Positions 10,501-25,370 of a stretch of DNA of 64,000 bases are shown one piece after another. Numbering within the stretch: the first letter of the stretch is position 1; every line of letters starts with the position of its first letter. The notes under the pieces are model-generated. The model worked only from the letters and a program-made list of their open reading frames with translations, did no database searches and had not been told where the DNA came from. Source of the DNA: Siderastrea siderea (lineage: Eukaryota; Cnidaria; Anthozoa; Scleractinia; Rhizangiidae); assembly GCA_964030785.1 (NCBI GenBank), contig OZ034974.1, positions 47,374,003 to 47,438,002 on the forward strand, given 5' to 3'. The translations under genes and the position numbers were made by a program.

Positions 10501-13155
10501 TCCTAAATAGTGACATTAAAATCCCCCATACAGGCAGCCATTTTAAAACCAGTGCTTCAGTTTTCCTAGACTTCAGTACAGGCTGATAAAACTATGAGTC
10601 CTTGGATAAAATTCTGAATTAACGATGAGTGTATGGTCATGCACTCAAATGAAAGACATTAAGCAGAACTTTGGTTCTTTCTGCAGGCAAATATAAATGG
10701 AGTGCATTGTGTTTCCCTTTTTGTGAGTTAACAATAACGGCTTGTTTGGGCCTTGCTTTGAAGTTTATTGCTATCTCCTGTTTATTTGATCTTTGGTTTC
10801 ATATCAGTTGTGCTCCAGTAATCATAGAATAAGCTACTACCTTCCATGGAATTGTTTCCTCACTATGTATGCAAAAAAAGTTGAAGATGGTTTAATAGCT
10901 TTCAGATATGTGCATAAAATCCTTAAATGTAAGCTGCACTGACTCCAATAAAAGCTATTGAATGGAACATTCCTGTGGTTCAAGTGTTTGTTACCCTGTA
11001 CAAGTTGAAACTGTAGATCAAATTCTACGGTGTGACTGTTCATTCAAATGAAAGTTATTGTGTAATACTTTTCTGTGGTGCTGTTTATTATCATACATAA
11101 AGGAGGTTCTAACTTCTCAGTCTTTGCATGATGTCCTAAACTGTGACATTCAAATGAAAGGTATTGAGAACCACTTCTTTCTCTTGGGTCAATTTCGGTA
11201 GATAAGCCTTTGCTACTTGGATGGCCCATGATGAGGGGGGCATTGGGGCCTGTAAGAAACCGAAAAACCGCACAAAAAATCATGCAAAACCGAAAAACCG
11301 AAATGAATTTCGATCAAAACCGAAAACCGAACATGACAATCCAAATTCCGAAGCTCCAAAGGGAAGAAAGGGAATTTGTTAAAGAGTCTTGACATTTTTG
11401 TTAATTAACATGCTAAATTACACTGCTTTAACTTGCATGTTAAGCATAAAAGCAGGTTTTCTTTCTACCAGCATGATCTCAGAGAAACTGTAAACCAAAT
11501 TGGAAAACCGGAAACCAGAGCAAATACCAAATCTGAAAACCCGCTAGTATTTTTGCCAGAAACCGAAAACCATACGCTAATAGAAGGAAAACCCGAAAAC
11601 CGAAGAAGACACCAAAACCGAAAAACCGCGGTTTCTTGTTGTGAAAACCGAAAAACCGATCTAAAAAATGTCCAAAACCGAGAAACCGAAAACCCCAAAG
11701 TCCCCCTCCATGATGCAATACCATTTTACAAACACTTTGTTACCGCTATTTGCATTTTTCACACTTTACTGATACATTTATTCTTTAAATGTTGAACAAT
11801 TTTTCCATTTGAGTTGAATCTACAAGCAACCAAAAATCAATGATAAAATCGAACGATGTTTCGTTGTCGTGACACGATGCCATTTTCAACTTCATGACAA
11901 CACCATAACATCGTTCAATTATATCACTGAGTTTTACTTGCTTATGTTGTAATTACCAAACCTTAACTTATAGGGAGTTGAATCTAATGAACTGAACTTA
12001 ACTACTTTGCTTTGGTCCTGACTATATCACGATGTGCCATACAAGATTGTTTCAGGTTTGGAGTCTGTAGATGAAAACCTAAATTGTGTAATGAAAGCTG
12101 ATCTTCGCCACTACATGTACTTGCCAGTGTGGCTATTACATTTGTGGCTATCAGTTATAATGCATCCCGGGGCGTACTCCGGATTTCAAGTGACGGGGAT
12201 GATTGAAGGATTTTTTGGGTTTGAAATTTTTGATTCCAGGATTTTTTCGGGTAGGAGAATTTGGCAAGTATTTTTTGTGTGTATATGTGTGTGTGTGTGG
12301 CTCGACTTAAATACGGATTTTTTGGGTATTCAAAACAATTTCAAGATTCTTGGTAGTCCTGACTGCATAGTTCATGTTATATCGTGTATTCCTTTCTGGA
12401 AATTTTTAAGGCTTGGAAATTCGGCATGGGATTTTTTTTTTTGGGGGGGGGGGAATTTTTGGTCCAGGGATTTTTTTGGGTTTTCTTGCAAGCCCTAGGG
12501 ATTTTTTGGGTTTCGATTTTTACCCCCATTCGATCATCCCCGTCACTAGAGATCCGGAATACTCCCCCCCGCGGGTAATGCATACACAGGGTGGCTCTAA
12601 CGCTTCAGTCTGTGGCACTACTGAAAATTTACTTTCCAAGAATGCTTCCCTTAAATTTTAACATTTTGCAAATTAAAATGAACAAAAGGCAAAGGCTTTT
12701 GTATGAAGCTCAACTTAGATGTAAGTTTTATTTAATCTAAATTTATTAAATCAATCATACCTTCTAAATTATCTGAGGAATCAAACATTTGAACTTCGTA
12801 CACCAAACCATACTTTGAGAATATTTGTAGTAGTTCAACCTGATGGGGGAAAATGAAATGTTAAATACATAACCTTAAATTCCAATTTTAAGACCAATGT
12901 CGGGGCTTATCAGGATAACAAGATCGCGACTACACACAGTGACTCTATAATCCATATCTTCTCTACAGCTTGTACAAATAGATATGTGGATCTTTTACTA
13001 AAGTATACCCACAATTACAAAACAGCAAAAGCACCAACACTTACTCGCACAGTTTCTTTATCTATTCGCCTTGAAATGTTGGTGACATAAAGATTAACAT
13101 CGTTGTTATAAGGTCGAACAAACTCGATGAGTTCAACACTCGGCAAGCCCGCCAT
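7244..13155 (-). CDS. RDM1: RDM1, RAD52 motif-containing protein 1 (six exons)
   Basis: Exons in transcription order: 13045-13155, 12761-12839, 9583-9682, 8523-8649, 7876-8026, 7244-7545. The product begins MAGLPSVELIEF and carries an N-terminal RRM: first strand VNLYVTNI in exon 1, IFSKYGLVYEVQ in exon 2, RNP1-like SSYAFVKFYSARAA in exon 3. The RD motif follows (ELPNHYFGFNGWTTRI, exon 4), and the conserved C-terminal block AKKLAHRHAFENAFRRVI is in exon 6. These match vertebrate RDM1 as I recall it (FGFNG motif, LESGKIAVEY-like strand), a RAD52-family-related nucleic-acid-binding protein linked to DNA damage response and cisplatin sensitivity. Splice phases agree between exons 1/2, 4/5 and 5/6. 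Exon 3, read in its homologous frame, is one base out of register with exons 2 and 4 under the simplest GT-AG model, so a small exon may be missing or the copy may be damaged. Introns contain several MITEs. Confidence 0.85.
7693..7775 (+). repeat. tRNA-like SINE relic
   Basis: TGGCTCAGTGG at 7712-7722 matches a pol III A box, and GGTTAAAATC at about 7746 is a degraded B box with tRNA-like spacing. No intact tRNA fold is apparent. It lies in RDM1 intron 5. Confidence 0.45.
7876..8026 (-). CDS. RDM1: RDM1 exon 5
   Basis: Acceptor CTCCAG, 50 codons (VQHLEKSKVIDSQGKN...), donor GTTTGT, ends phase 1; joins exon 6 as a Glu codon. Confidence 0.8.
8523..8649 (-). CDS. RDM1: RDM1 exon 4 (FGFNG / RD motif)
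   Basis: Acceptor AACAG, 42 codons containing ELPNHYFGFNGWTTRIVE, donor GTAGTA, ends phase 0 and joins exon 5 in frame. Confidence 0.8.
9220..9432. mobile_element. piggyBac-like MITE, copy 1 (TTAA, CCCTTTCA ends)
   Basis: TTAA at 9220-9223 followed by CCCTTTCAATCCCA; the other end reads TGGGAGTGAAAGGG then TTAG at 9429-9432. Inner length about 205 bp. A second copy of the family lies at 40533-40738. TTAA target plus CCCTTT ends suits piggyBac. Confidence 0.7.
9583..9682 (-). CDS. RDM1: RDM1 exon 3 (RNP1 of the RRM)
   Basis: Acceptor CTACAG, donor GTCATC. The homologous frame reads SSYAFVKFYSARAARNAKEK, which needs two bases from the previous exon. Exon 2 supplies one, so the frame does not link directly; the mismatch is reversed at the next junction. 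Confidence 0.7.
11234..11707. mobile_element. hAT-like MITE filled with AAACCG-type repeats
   Basis: Ends AGGGGGGCATTGGGG and CCCCAAAGTCCCCCT are 13/15 inverted repeats. They are flanked by an identical 8-bp direct repeat CCATGATG (11226-11233 and 11708-11715). The interior is dominated by AAAACCG/AAAAACCG runs (11262-11690). It lies in RDM1 intron 2. Confidence 0.65.
11848..11919. repeat. Short imperfect inverted repeat
   Basis: Arms around ATCGAACGATGTT and AACATCGTTCAAT with partial pairing inside; short fold-back, origin unclear. Confidence 0.5.
12166..12575. mobile_element. 410-bp TIR element with 8-bp target duplication
   Basis: TIRs of about 38 bp: GTACTCCGG, then GTGACGGGGATGAT on the left, and the inverted equivalent at 12527-12569. 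Exact 8-bp direct repeats TAATGCAT at 12158-12165 and 12576-12583. Interior carries repeated GGGATTTTTTGGGTTT motifs. Non-autonomous hAT-type by target size. It lies in RDM1 intron 2, 185 bp from exon 2. Confidence 0.85.
12761..12839 (-). CDS. RDM1: RDM1 exon 2
   Basis: CAG acceptor, 26 codons (VELLQIFSKYGLVYEV...), donor GTATGA, ends in phase 1. RRM helix 1 and strand 2. Confidence 0.75.
13045..13155 (-). CDS. RDM1: RDM1 exon 1 (start codon)
   Basis: ATG at 13153-13155, 37 codons, donor GTAAGT at 13039-13044, phase 0. Encodes the N-terminus and the first RRM strand. Confidence 0.8.
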
Positions 13156-14455
13156 ATTTATTTTGAACTTCCCGCGTGCTCCCGCGCAGCTCTTAATGAC
13201 CTGGCCAGCGGTTTTTGTAGTTTGTCCCCAGTCCTACTCTTCAGCTGAGGAGAAGGCTGACATTTCAGACTAATAATCTTTATAAAAGATTTTGTCAAAA
13301 CACCACTGCTTCCATAACCGAACTTATATATATATTTTTTTAATTTCCAGCAGCTGAAAAGAAAAACTAAAATAAATTTATAAATTTCATTCAGAAAAAC
13401 ATTTTTTTTAAATTTAATATAGCTCACATCTACCCTGAGTAGCAGCGGTTTCTCTTTCATGCTTTCGCCGAGCAGTGGTCACTCCTTCCTGGTTGTCACT
13501 GGCCTTCACTGGGCCCAGCGGCAGGTCGCACCTTCAAAGGAGAAACTATGAGGCACTAAGTTTGCGCTAGTCAAGCACGCGAGAAAGTAGACTTTCCCAA
13601 GTCCTTTAAGGGGACGACCTCTCGCGACTTCGTCGCTCGCTCGGTCGCCTCGTGACCTCATTTAAACTCGCCTCGCTCGCTTTACTCGCAAAACACAGGG
13701 CAAATTAATTTATTTTGTTTCATCTAAGTATATACATACTTTTTTAGGCCATACCGACGGGGTAACGATATCAATCACCCAGGCAGTAAGGAATGATGAT
13801 TGAACAAGGAAACTTTGAGCGTTTTTTGAAATATTGGGAGATCTCTTGGATGGAGGTGGTCCGCAAATAGCGAAGTTTAGTCGAACATGAGCTGCGAGTG
13901 TCCCACAGGGTTCAGCTTTAAACTCCGCTTTCTGCACTCGGATAGGATGTTAGTCCATCACAGGGTTATACATCCGGGTAAGGCAGACTGTAAAGTAAAG
14001 GTTTTTGTTCGCCTCGAACCACCGAACCTCCGATTTCTAATCGACAATACTGCGCGCTATTCACAGGACCCGGTGCATGAGGAGGCTTGTTCATTGGATG
14101 AGTTGTTAGTCTATCACAGCATGTCGTCGGGTTACTCCTTGTATTTATACACCTGCTGGGTAAGGGCAGACAGTTTAAAGCAAAATTTATTCTCTCCCTC
14201 CGGCAACAGACCCTCCGATTTCCGTTCGACAGTCCAGCACCACTAGATCTGGTGTATGGGGAGGCTCGATCGTAGACTTCTAGTCAGAACGACAAACTAA
14301 TCCAAAGTTATTTTTATTTTTGCCGACCTGCTGTAGTTAATTACAGATTATTACGAAATATTGTCTATGATTCTCTTTAATTGATGAATTCATGGAGCTT
14401 GCTAAGATCTCCTCCCACAAGCAGTTCGCAGCATCATGATGGGATATCCATTCTG
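13156..14455. other. Intergenic: RDM1 5' side and downstream of FGF
   Basis: Between the RDM1 start codon and the FGF stop codon. Presumed RDM1 promoter sequence is next to 13156 but no TATA or other box stands out. Contains a CG-richer run near 13615-13690 and the two-copy repeat at 13940-14280. Confidence 0.6.
13940..14280. repeat. About two copies of a 156-bp unit
   Basis: GTTAGTCCATCACAG at 13949 recurs as GTTAGTCTATCACAG at 14105; the flanking GAGGAGGCTTG and CTCCGATTTC motifs recur at the same spacing. Likely a dispersed coral repeat; the ORF across it is incidental. Confidence 0.6.
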
Positions 14456-18402
<3,947 letters not shown>

Positions 18403-20156
18403 GATTGCATCCCCTAATCCGGCCAACACTCTGTCAGGGTCTGCTTCATGCGAATGGATTGAAATTGGTGTACCGCCCAATTATGTAAAAATTTGGCTTT
18501 GGCCGCCCTTCACATTTCGCACGTGGATATCACGTGAATTTGTTTCTGACTCATTCGGATTTTAGCCCAGCGTAGCACCCTACTTGCACTCTAAGGTGAC
18601 CATGGTCTTCGAAAGTGCTATAAATTCCTTTTACTGTAGCAAAGGCACGACAAAGGCATCGTTTTCGTTGCTAATAAATTATCAAAACACAAAACTGACC
18701 ATTTCAGCAGTAATAGAAGGTAGGGAGCGAAACGAATTTGGATTTATATAATAAAGAATTGAATATTCACATAATCGCCCGATTTAGCGCTTTGGAAAGT
18801 AAATTTCCACAGAGGATACAAGTATAAAAAGAATAATTTGCTTACGGGAACGGTAGTGCAATTGGTTTTTTTTTGGGGGGGGGGGGAGACATACTCATTA
18901 AGGCCAATTTACCAGAAGTGAGACAGGTCAGCAAAGATGGCGTCTCTGACGTATAAACAACTTCCATATACGCGATTCTCAGACCTTGAAAATGACTGTC
19001 ATTAACTACTTTCAAGAGGCACAACATCTCCTCTCAAATTTCATAACGGCTCTTGACTCGATACAAGCACTGCTTTTCAATTGAGAGAGCTTGCTCGAAG
19101 GCTAAATTATAAGTTTTACCTGCGTTGAAATGAAAACCCAGAGAGCTCTTTATTGAAAAAAGAAAAGTAGGCAAAACAATCACCCATCGAACAATGAATT
19201 GATTATTTTGATTACTTGTTTTTTGTTTGTTTGTTTGCCGGTTGTTGTTGTTGTTGTTGTTTTTTTGCTTTTTTTAAGTCCATAAGAAGCTTGGCGTGAA
19301 GCGTAATAAGAGAGAATAAATGCGTAGCTCAGAGACAGCTCATGCGTATTTTTAACGCCTTTAACCCCCGCATCATGCCAGACACAATATCTCCCGGTTG
19401 AATTCCACACATTTTAATTTGTTGAGTGCTAGTTAGAATATATAGCTTGTTAAAACATCAAAGTAATTCACCTTTGATGATCATTTACTTATTTCCCATA
19501 ACCTGTACATGTTGCAATGTACTGATTTGATGAGGAGAAGTGTGTGCTGGTCCCGGGGTAAGCCATGTTGTTCTTCATAATATGTTTTCAAATCAGATGA
19601 CAAATGGGTCAAGAAATGCCACAATAAAAACACAAGAAATCTTTAATATTGTACTCAAGCTTTGCTACGGCACAGAATACCGCTATGTTGATGAGGGCTG
19701 ATAAACATATTACCATCGAATCAAGTGTCGTTCATTTATTAGTGGCATATTCCGATTTTACAGCGTCTGCCACTCACTACGATCAAAACGAGAACAACTG
19801 GCAAGTCTTTTTCATTGTGACTTTTTAAAAGGTTATCTCCAAAATAAAATTACTCTTTGAAAGACTTTCTCTGCAACTGAAATCTCACATTTTTTCAGGA
19901 ATTACGTGACAGAAGTCGCCATTGAAATTCTGAAATTCTTTCAAGTTGAAAATTTTTTTATTGAAATTCTTTCATTTTCTTATTTCTAAGAAGGTTCCGT
20001 AGTCCTATGTTATTGTTCTCGAAATGAAAGTCTTGTCCTCGGTCAACAGATTGATTTGGGAAATTTTAATGGTAAATAGGAATTTAAATTTGTCATTCCT
20101 ACAATTTCTACAGGTGATGATTCCCTTTTCGTGGAGAACAAAAAAATTGTTTTCTT

Positions 20157-21410
20157 GCTAAGGGACTGTGCAATAATTACCTGGAGGGGGGGGTGGGAAA
20201 CCAGAAGGGGGGCATAGGGGAAAATCACAACTAGAGAGAAGGGGGGTTGGATGTAAAATTTAATACATACAGGGGGGGCATTACTTTTTTCACTCTTTTT
20301 CACAAACTGGAAAAGTGGTAGAAGAGCCATTAGAGTTCTCTGAACTGGCTGATTATTTAATATTTTCCTGTCTGTCATGCAGTAAGAGAGGAATGCCTAT
20401 GTTATATATTAAAAAAGTTCTACTTTACTGGCATCAGGAATGCTGTTAAAGTTAGTTTGGATTTTGGTTAATATGTTTGGGGGAAAATACCACCACTAAA
20501 ATGCTTAAAATGGCATTTCCAAGCGTCTAGTTTTCGAAATTTCAGAAAAGTCTCGTTACGGCCCTGACACTATGATGTTATTCAATAAAAAAGAAAGATG
20601 CCAATGTAGAATACTCTACATTGTATTATGATTAAAGAGAATGGAAAACCCAACTGCTGACTTTAATAGCAATAAGTTGATCTATGTAAATATAAACAGT
20701 TTGATTACTTTGCAAAGTAACTTATAAACTTCTGCCAAGTGTCCAGATAAAGAAATTGTTCAACGAGGGAAACTTTCCTCCTCTGAAGAAAGGTCTTTGC
20801 AGGAGTTATGTTCCCAGTACAACGTGGACGAGACTTCGTGTAAAAGTTATGTAGAGCACCTTGAGTTCTTGGATGCAAAGGCGAAAAAAAGAGTTAGAAA
20901 AAGGAACGCTCTTCCGTCTAATATTTCTCGGAAAATGAAACAAATATGGAAGCGCTTACGCAAAACCAGCTGAAAATGTATTTGAAACAACATGGTCTCA
21001 AGATAAGCGGAAGTAAGGCTGATTTAACTAAACGAGCTCTCAGCCACGCACGTGAAAATGCTGCCAGGGATGTTCTATAAGATGAAAAATTTTATAACTC
21101 GTGTGAAGACGACACAACTTCAGAATCAGAGTCAAGTGATTCCGATGGAGAGAATTCATACGTTGAAGAGTCATTTGAAGTACGTTTTGTGCCTGAGGAA
21201 GACATCCAACACGTAAATTAGGTATGAGGGAACCAATGCGAGGAGGAAGCAGGGGATGGGGGGTTGATCTTAATATTATCAGTAGGTGAGGGGAGGTTAA
21301 AGTTAATTTTCGCTTAGTGAGAGGGGGGGGGGTGTGACTCAATTTTGAGCCTTATTTTACCCATTTCCCAACCCCCCGTCCAGGTAATTATCGCGCAGTC
21401 CCTAAGATGT
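20157..21410. mobile_element. 1.25-kb TIR DNA transposon with decayed SAP-domain ORF
   Basis: Left end AGGGACTGTGCAATAATTAC and right end GTAATTATCGCGCAGTCCCT are inverted repeats of about 30 bp that continue into G-rich/C-rich runs and GGGAAA/TTTCCC. The interior holds a broken ORF on the plus strand. The superfamily is not determined; target duplication is unclear. Too short to encode a full transposase, so non-autonomous. Confidence 0.75.
20721..21221 (+). pseudogene. Broken ORF with SAP DNA-binding domain
   Basis: First segment (about 20730-20973) reads LSSSEERSLQELCSQYNV, then a Lys/Arg-rich stretch, to TGA at 20971. An overlapping frame from ATG 20946 encodes a SAP domain (LTQNQLKMYLKQHGLKISG, SKADLTKRAL) up to TAA at 21078. 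The same frame then continues as an acidic Ser-rich tail to TAG at 21219. One frameshift and one in-frame stop separate what was probably a single protein. SAP domains bind AT-rich DNA. It sits inside the TIR element. Confidence 0.65.
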
Positions 21411-21591
21411 AGTAAATAGTGCAGAAGCCATGTAAGACTAGCCTGCGCACAGACGCCGCCTATTTTCTTAAAAAAAAAGAAAGAAAAGAAAAAGAAAAAA
21501 ATGGGCCTGCTCTAATTCTAATTCAAATTAATATTTATATAGCTCTTATCCGTTTCAGTGCTAAGTGCTTTACAATGCTTTAAAAATAATA

Positions 21592-21640
21592 ACAATAATA
21601 ATAATATCAATAATAATAATAATAATAATAATAAAATAAA
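21592..21640. repeat. (AAT)n microsatellite
   Basis: Imperfect AAT/AATAAT run. Confidence 0.9.
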
Positions 21641-22648
21641 AAATATATTGAACATTGCTTCAAAGATACATTGCTTTATAAGATCCTAAGATAAATCATA
21701 AACTTGCTTAAAAAGGAAGGTCTTTAAGTTACATTTAAAGATATATAGATTACCAATAGATCTAATTGCCATGGGCAGATCGTTCCACAGTCGGGGAGCA
21801 ATATCTGAAAAAGCTCTGAGTCCATATGTCTTTAAGTTGTAGGATTCAATAACAAACCGCCACTTGTCAGAAGATGAGCGAAGGCGTGTGTAGTTGGTTT
21901 GTTGGCGCCATCAGTAAATTGCTCAATTTATGAATCAGTGAACCGAAAATAGTTCTCTATTGTAAAAAGACCAATGCTTGTCTGCAATGTCAATGAAAGC
22001 CACAAGAAATGGGAACTTGCACAAGAGCGTCACGGTTCAGGGATTTTCAATCGCAAATGAGATGCGTGTTGGTCCAATAATAACCTAAACCCTGTCAAAC
22101 AAGTTAAATCAACCATGACCGCCACAAGCTAAAAATAGAACATGACGTGATTGACAAACCAGTCAAACCAGTTATACGCTAATGAGAATCCACCTCATTT
22201 TATTCATGAGATGAAGACAATAGCTTATGACGTCATCGACTTTAATTTATTCCACCTCAAATTAATGAGATTCCACCTCAAAAAACAGGAGTAACTGGTC
22301 CCTACTATACTACTCTCAAATCGTGAAAAGAACCGTCAGTTGCATGGGGGTTTGGGGGAAGATGTGAGTAGTGAGTGCCACAAGTGCTCCCCTTTCAATG
22401 GGGTAAGTAAAAAGCACCCCCCCAATGATTTAGCTGACACTGCATCTAAACAGAAGTACTCCTGATCTTAGGGGTCGACAATGAAGTCATTTTCCTGGGC
22501 CGATCTTATCGTTGTCTCCTCCCTTACTTTGACAATTAAGTTTTCCAAACATCGCTGTACTTATGGGTTGGAGTAACTTCGATGCAATAATACGAGTTTC
22601 CATGTCTAACCCAGTCACATGAACAAACTAAGCAGTGTAATGTTGGAA

Positions 22649-22689
<41 letters not shown>

Positions 22690-22700
22690 TAAATATAATA
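22649..22700. repeat. (AAT)n microsatellite
   Basis: About 13 AAT units with minor interruptions. Confidence 0.9.
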
Positions 22701-23571
22701 ATCTTTATTCAAATAAGTTCAAAAAAGACTTCAATAGCTAGAAAAAGAGATGTTAAAAATATGCCAAGAAAAGTTTTGTACATATGAAAAAGCACATTAC
22801 AAGTCCACGGCCCTGTGGACTTAAATTCCGACTTTTGTGAGTTCATAAATCATATAAAACTGTCAAAGAAAAAAAACACTATTATTTAGTTAATCTCAGT
22901 AAAGCCCGCACTCCACTTCAAAGTCTGTGTCCTATAAAATCTATGTATACACCAGTTTGAAAAAACATTGTCGGGTGAAAAGTGTAAACGATGGACAATG
23001 CTACACAATGGAACTTTGGGAAGATGGCAGGGGTAAGTTTGTTACTAGGTTTCGTTTCTTGATATTCAAAATATTTTCTTTCTAAGATAATTTACAGAGT
23101 AGATTAAGGCATGCTGTGTTATTATAATGTGCACGTGTCCAAGAGTAGGCTCGATTTCCGCGGTTCTCTCGAGTCCGGTTAATTTGTGAATAACAGTACT
23201 AAATCCTGTTAAACAGTAACTTGTGATCACTAGTTAGCGAATCCTTTTTCTTCTCATGAGTTTACACGTACGCTATAGTTTACAAATATGCCTGCTACAG
23301 AGATAGGGAATCCAATAAGCTTGTTTTCAGTCACGCTGTCCAGGGCAAATGCTTAAAAACAGGGTTGAGGCTGAGAGAAGTAAATTTCATTTCAATTCTG
23401 TTCACTCTGCTTGGCCTTAAATTGTTTTGTTTGAAACCAAATGAGCATCATCTGAAAATATTGTGCAAATATCTTTTAGCTGAAGGATTTTCTATTCTTG
23501 TAAGAAGAAACCAGATGTTGTTCATGAGAATGGGTGGTTTGTGTCATTCTTATTACTTTGCTAGCCTGCGT

Positions 23572-23630
23572 AGCAAGCGTTTCCGTAGGCCTTTCCACAA
23601 AAGCCTATGGAAACACTTCCTATGCAGGCT
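23572..23630. mobile_element. 59-bp fold-back element with 10-bp target duplication
   Basis: Arms TAGCCTGCGTAGCAAGCGTT and its diverged inverse (AAACACTTCCTATGCAGGCT) surround a 12-bp loop. The direct repeat ATTACTTTGC flanks both sides (23562-23571, 23631-23640). The 10-bp target size fits Mutator-like elements. Confidence 0.75.
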
Positions 23631-24685
23631 ATTACTTTGCAGCTTGATGGAGCTCTTTTATAATTACTATGGTACTGGTACAATAAGGCAATAAATTATC
23701 CCCTAGTTAATGTCTTCTTATTACCTTGCTCCTTAACACCATTTTGATATAGTCAAAAGAAATCAGTAATTGAAAAAAAATGTTAACAAGAAAAATATTG
23801 TGGACTGCAGCAGTTGCTCATCATGTAACGTGCAACATTAGGGTTGTTTTACTAAATGACATATTTTACTTATTTAGTGTATTATTTTTGGGATATTTAA
23901 GGCATAAAACTTTACTTTTGGAGGTCTATATAGTGCCACTCCATTTATGTGTTATTAAACGTAACCTCTGTGTGGTTCCATTTGAAAACCTTGTAAATTG
24001 TAACTGTAGGTAGAAAAGTCTAAAGCCTTTGTAATAAAGGATGGCATGATACTGAATTAAATCATTGCAACTGCATAATTACCTAAATTATTTAATACAT
24101 GTATAATTACAGACCCGGATAAAATTAAAAACTAAACTACAGTGAAGTCTGCCAGACTGGTTGTTTCTCCACAATTAAAGCCAGGTGGCCAAATGCCCAC
24201 GAGGTCACAGGTCCACAGATACACACTTCTCACGTGCTCAGACATCCACAGTCTACAGGTCCACACTTTTAATTAAGAGGCTAGCTGTCTCCGTAAAAAC
24301 CACCCACTCAATTTCGCATCAAAAATAAGTTTGCCTGAAATTCTGCCAACTGAAAGACTTTTCCGAGGCTAGAACTAAAACATGTTCGGTTTGGTTCAAT
24401 ATGATTTTCTGGCCGCGCTGGAAGCTGTTAAACATTTTGTCCCCTCTTGGCCCGATTCAACGTCTCGAAAATTAAAAATTAGGCACTTTATGTGGCGTTG
24501 TAAAATATTCGATTCACGTCATCTAGCAATGAATTCTACGTCATTTTGCTCATAAGCCTTTCTAGTTTTCTAAATAAGAAACACTTTTCTTCTCTATTTC
24601 CCCTGAAAGGCGAAATCATTGGTTTATGAGCCCTACCAATCGTCATCCGAAAGAAGGCTGAAAATGCCCTTGATTTGGAAGCTTA

Positions 24686-25370
24686 GGGTGCGTTTCTTTG
24701 GGAAAATCCAAATCTGGATTCTTGTATCCAAAAAGGGATTTTGCGTTTCTTTACCTAAATCCGAAAATGGATTAATCAGGGATTAGTGATCTGAAGAATT
24801 TACACTCCGAGTGGGTACATCAGATCAAATCTAAATCCGGATTTTTAGGATTCGTGATCCGTGCGTTTCTTTGGGGGACGGATCCGAAAATGGTACATCT
24901 GTCAAGCGGTTTTCCATGCAAATTTACTGGACTCGCCATATTTTCTCTCGATCTTGCGTGACAAAACATTCAATCGTGGAAAAGAAAATTCAGGTGATTA
25001 TTCCGCTCCGTATATTTGAAAAGTTTCCTCCAAAAGTACAGGCAGAAACATTGACACGTCAGAATAACTTCATCTGTGTAACATTTCTATAATTCAGGGA
25101 CCAGATTTTGCTAATTATGAACACAAATAGCGAGTTCACTTGAACTACTGCACATACTGTCCTTGTTTATAAATTATTTGTATTCCATTCTAGTTGAATT
25201 CTAGGTCAGTACGAGAGAAATATCGTTCTGACAAATATATTGCGTGCCTCCAGCCTGTCTTGCCATGCCAAAATAATCCTTTTTTGGATTTTGCGTTTCT
25301 TTGGTGTCAAAGAATCCATATGATCTGGGATCACAAATCCGTTTTCGGATTCTCCCAAAGAAACGCATCC
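24686..25370. mobile_element. PIF/Harbinger-like MITE, 685 bp
   Basis: Ends GGGTGCGTTTCTTTGGGA and TCCCAAAGAAACGCATCC are inverted repeats flanked by TTA (24683-24685, 25371-25373), the 3-bp target of PIF/Harbinger. The core TGCGTTTCTTT recurs internally near 24740, 24860 and 25290 with nearby ATCCGAAAAT motifs, resembling subterminal transposase-binding repeats. No transposase ORF. Confidence 0.85.

Noticed and set aside
13887..14246. 119-codon ORF
   Set aside because: Spans the two-copy 156-bp repeat; frame is incidental.
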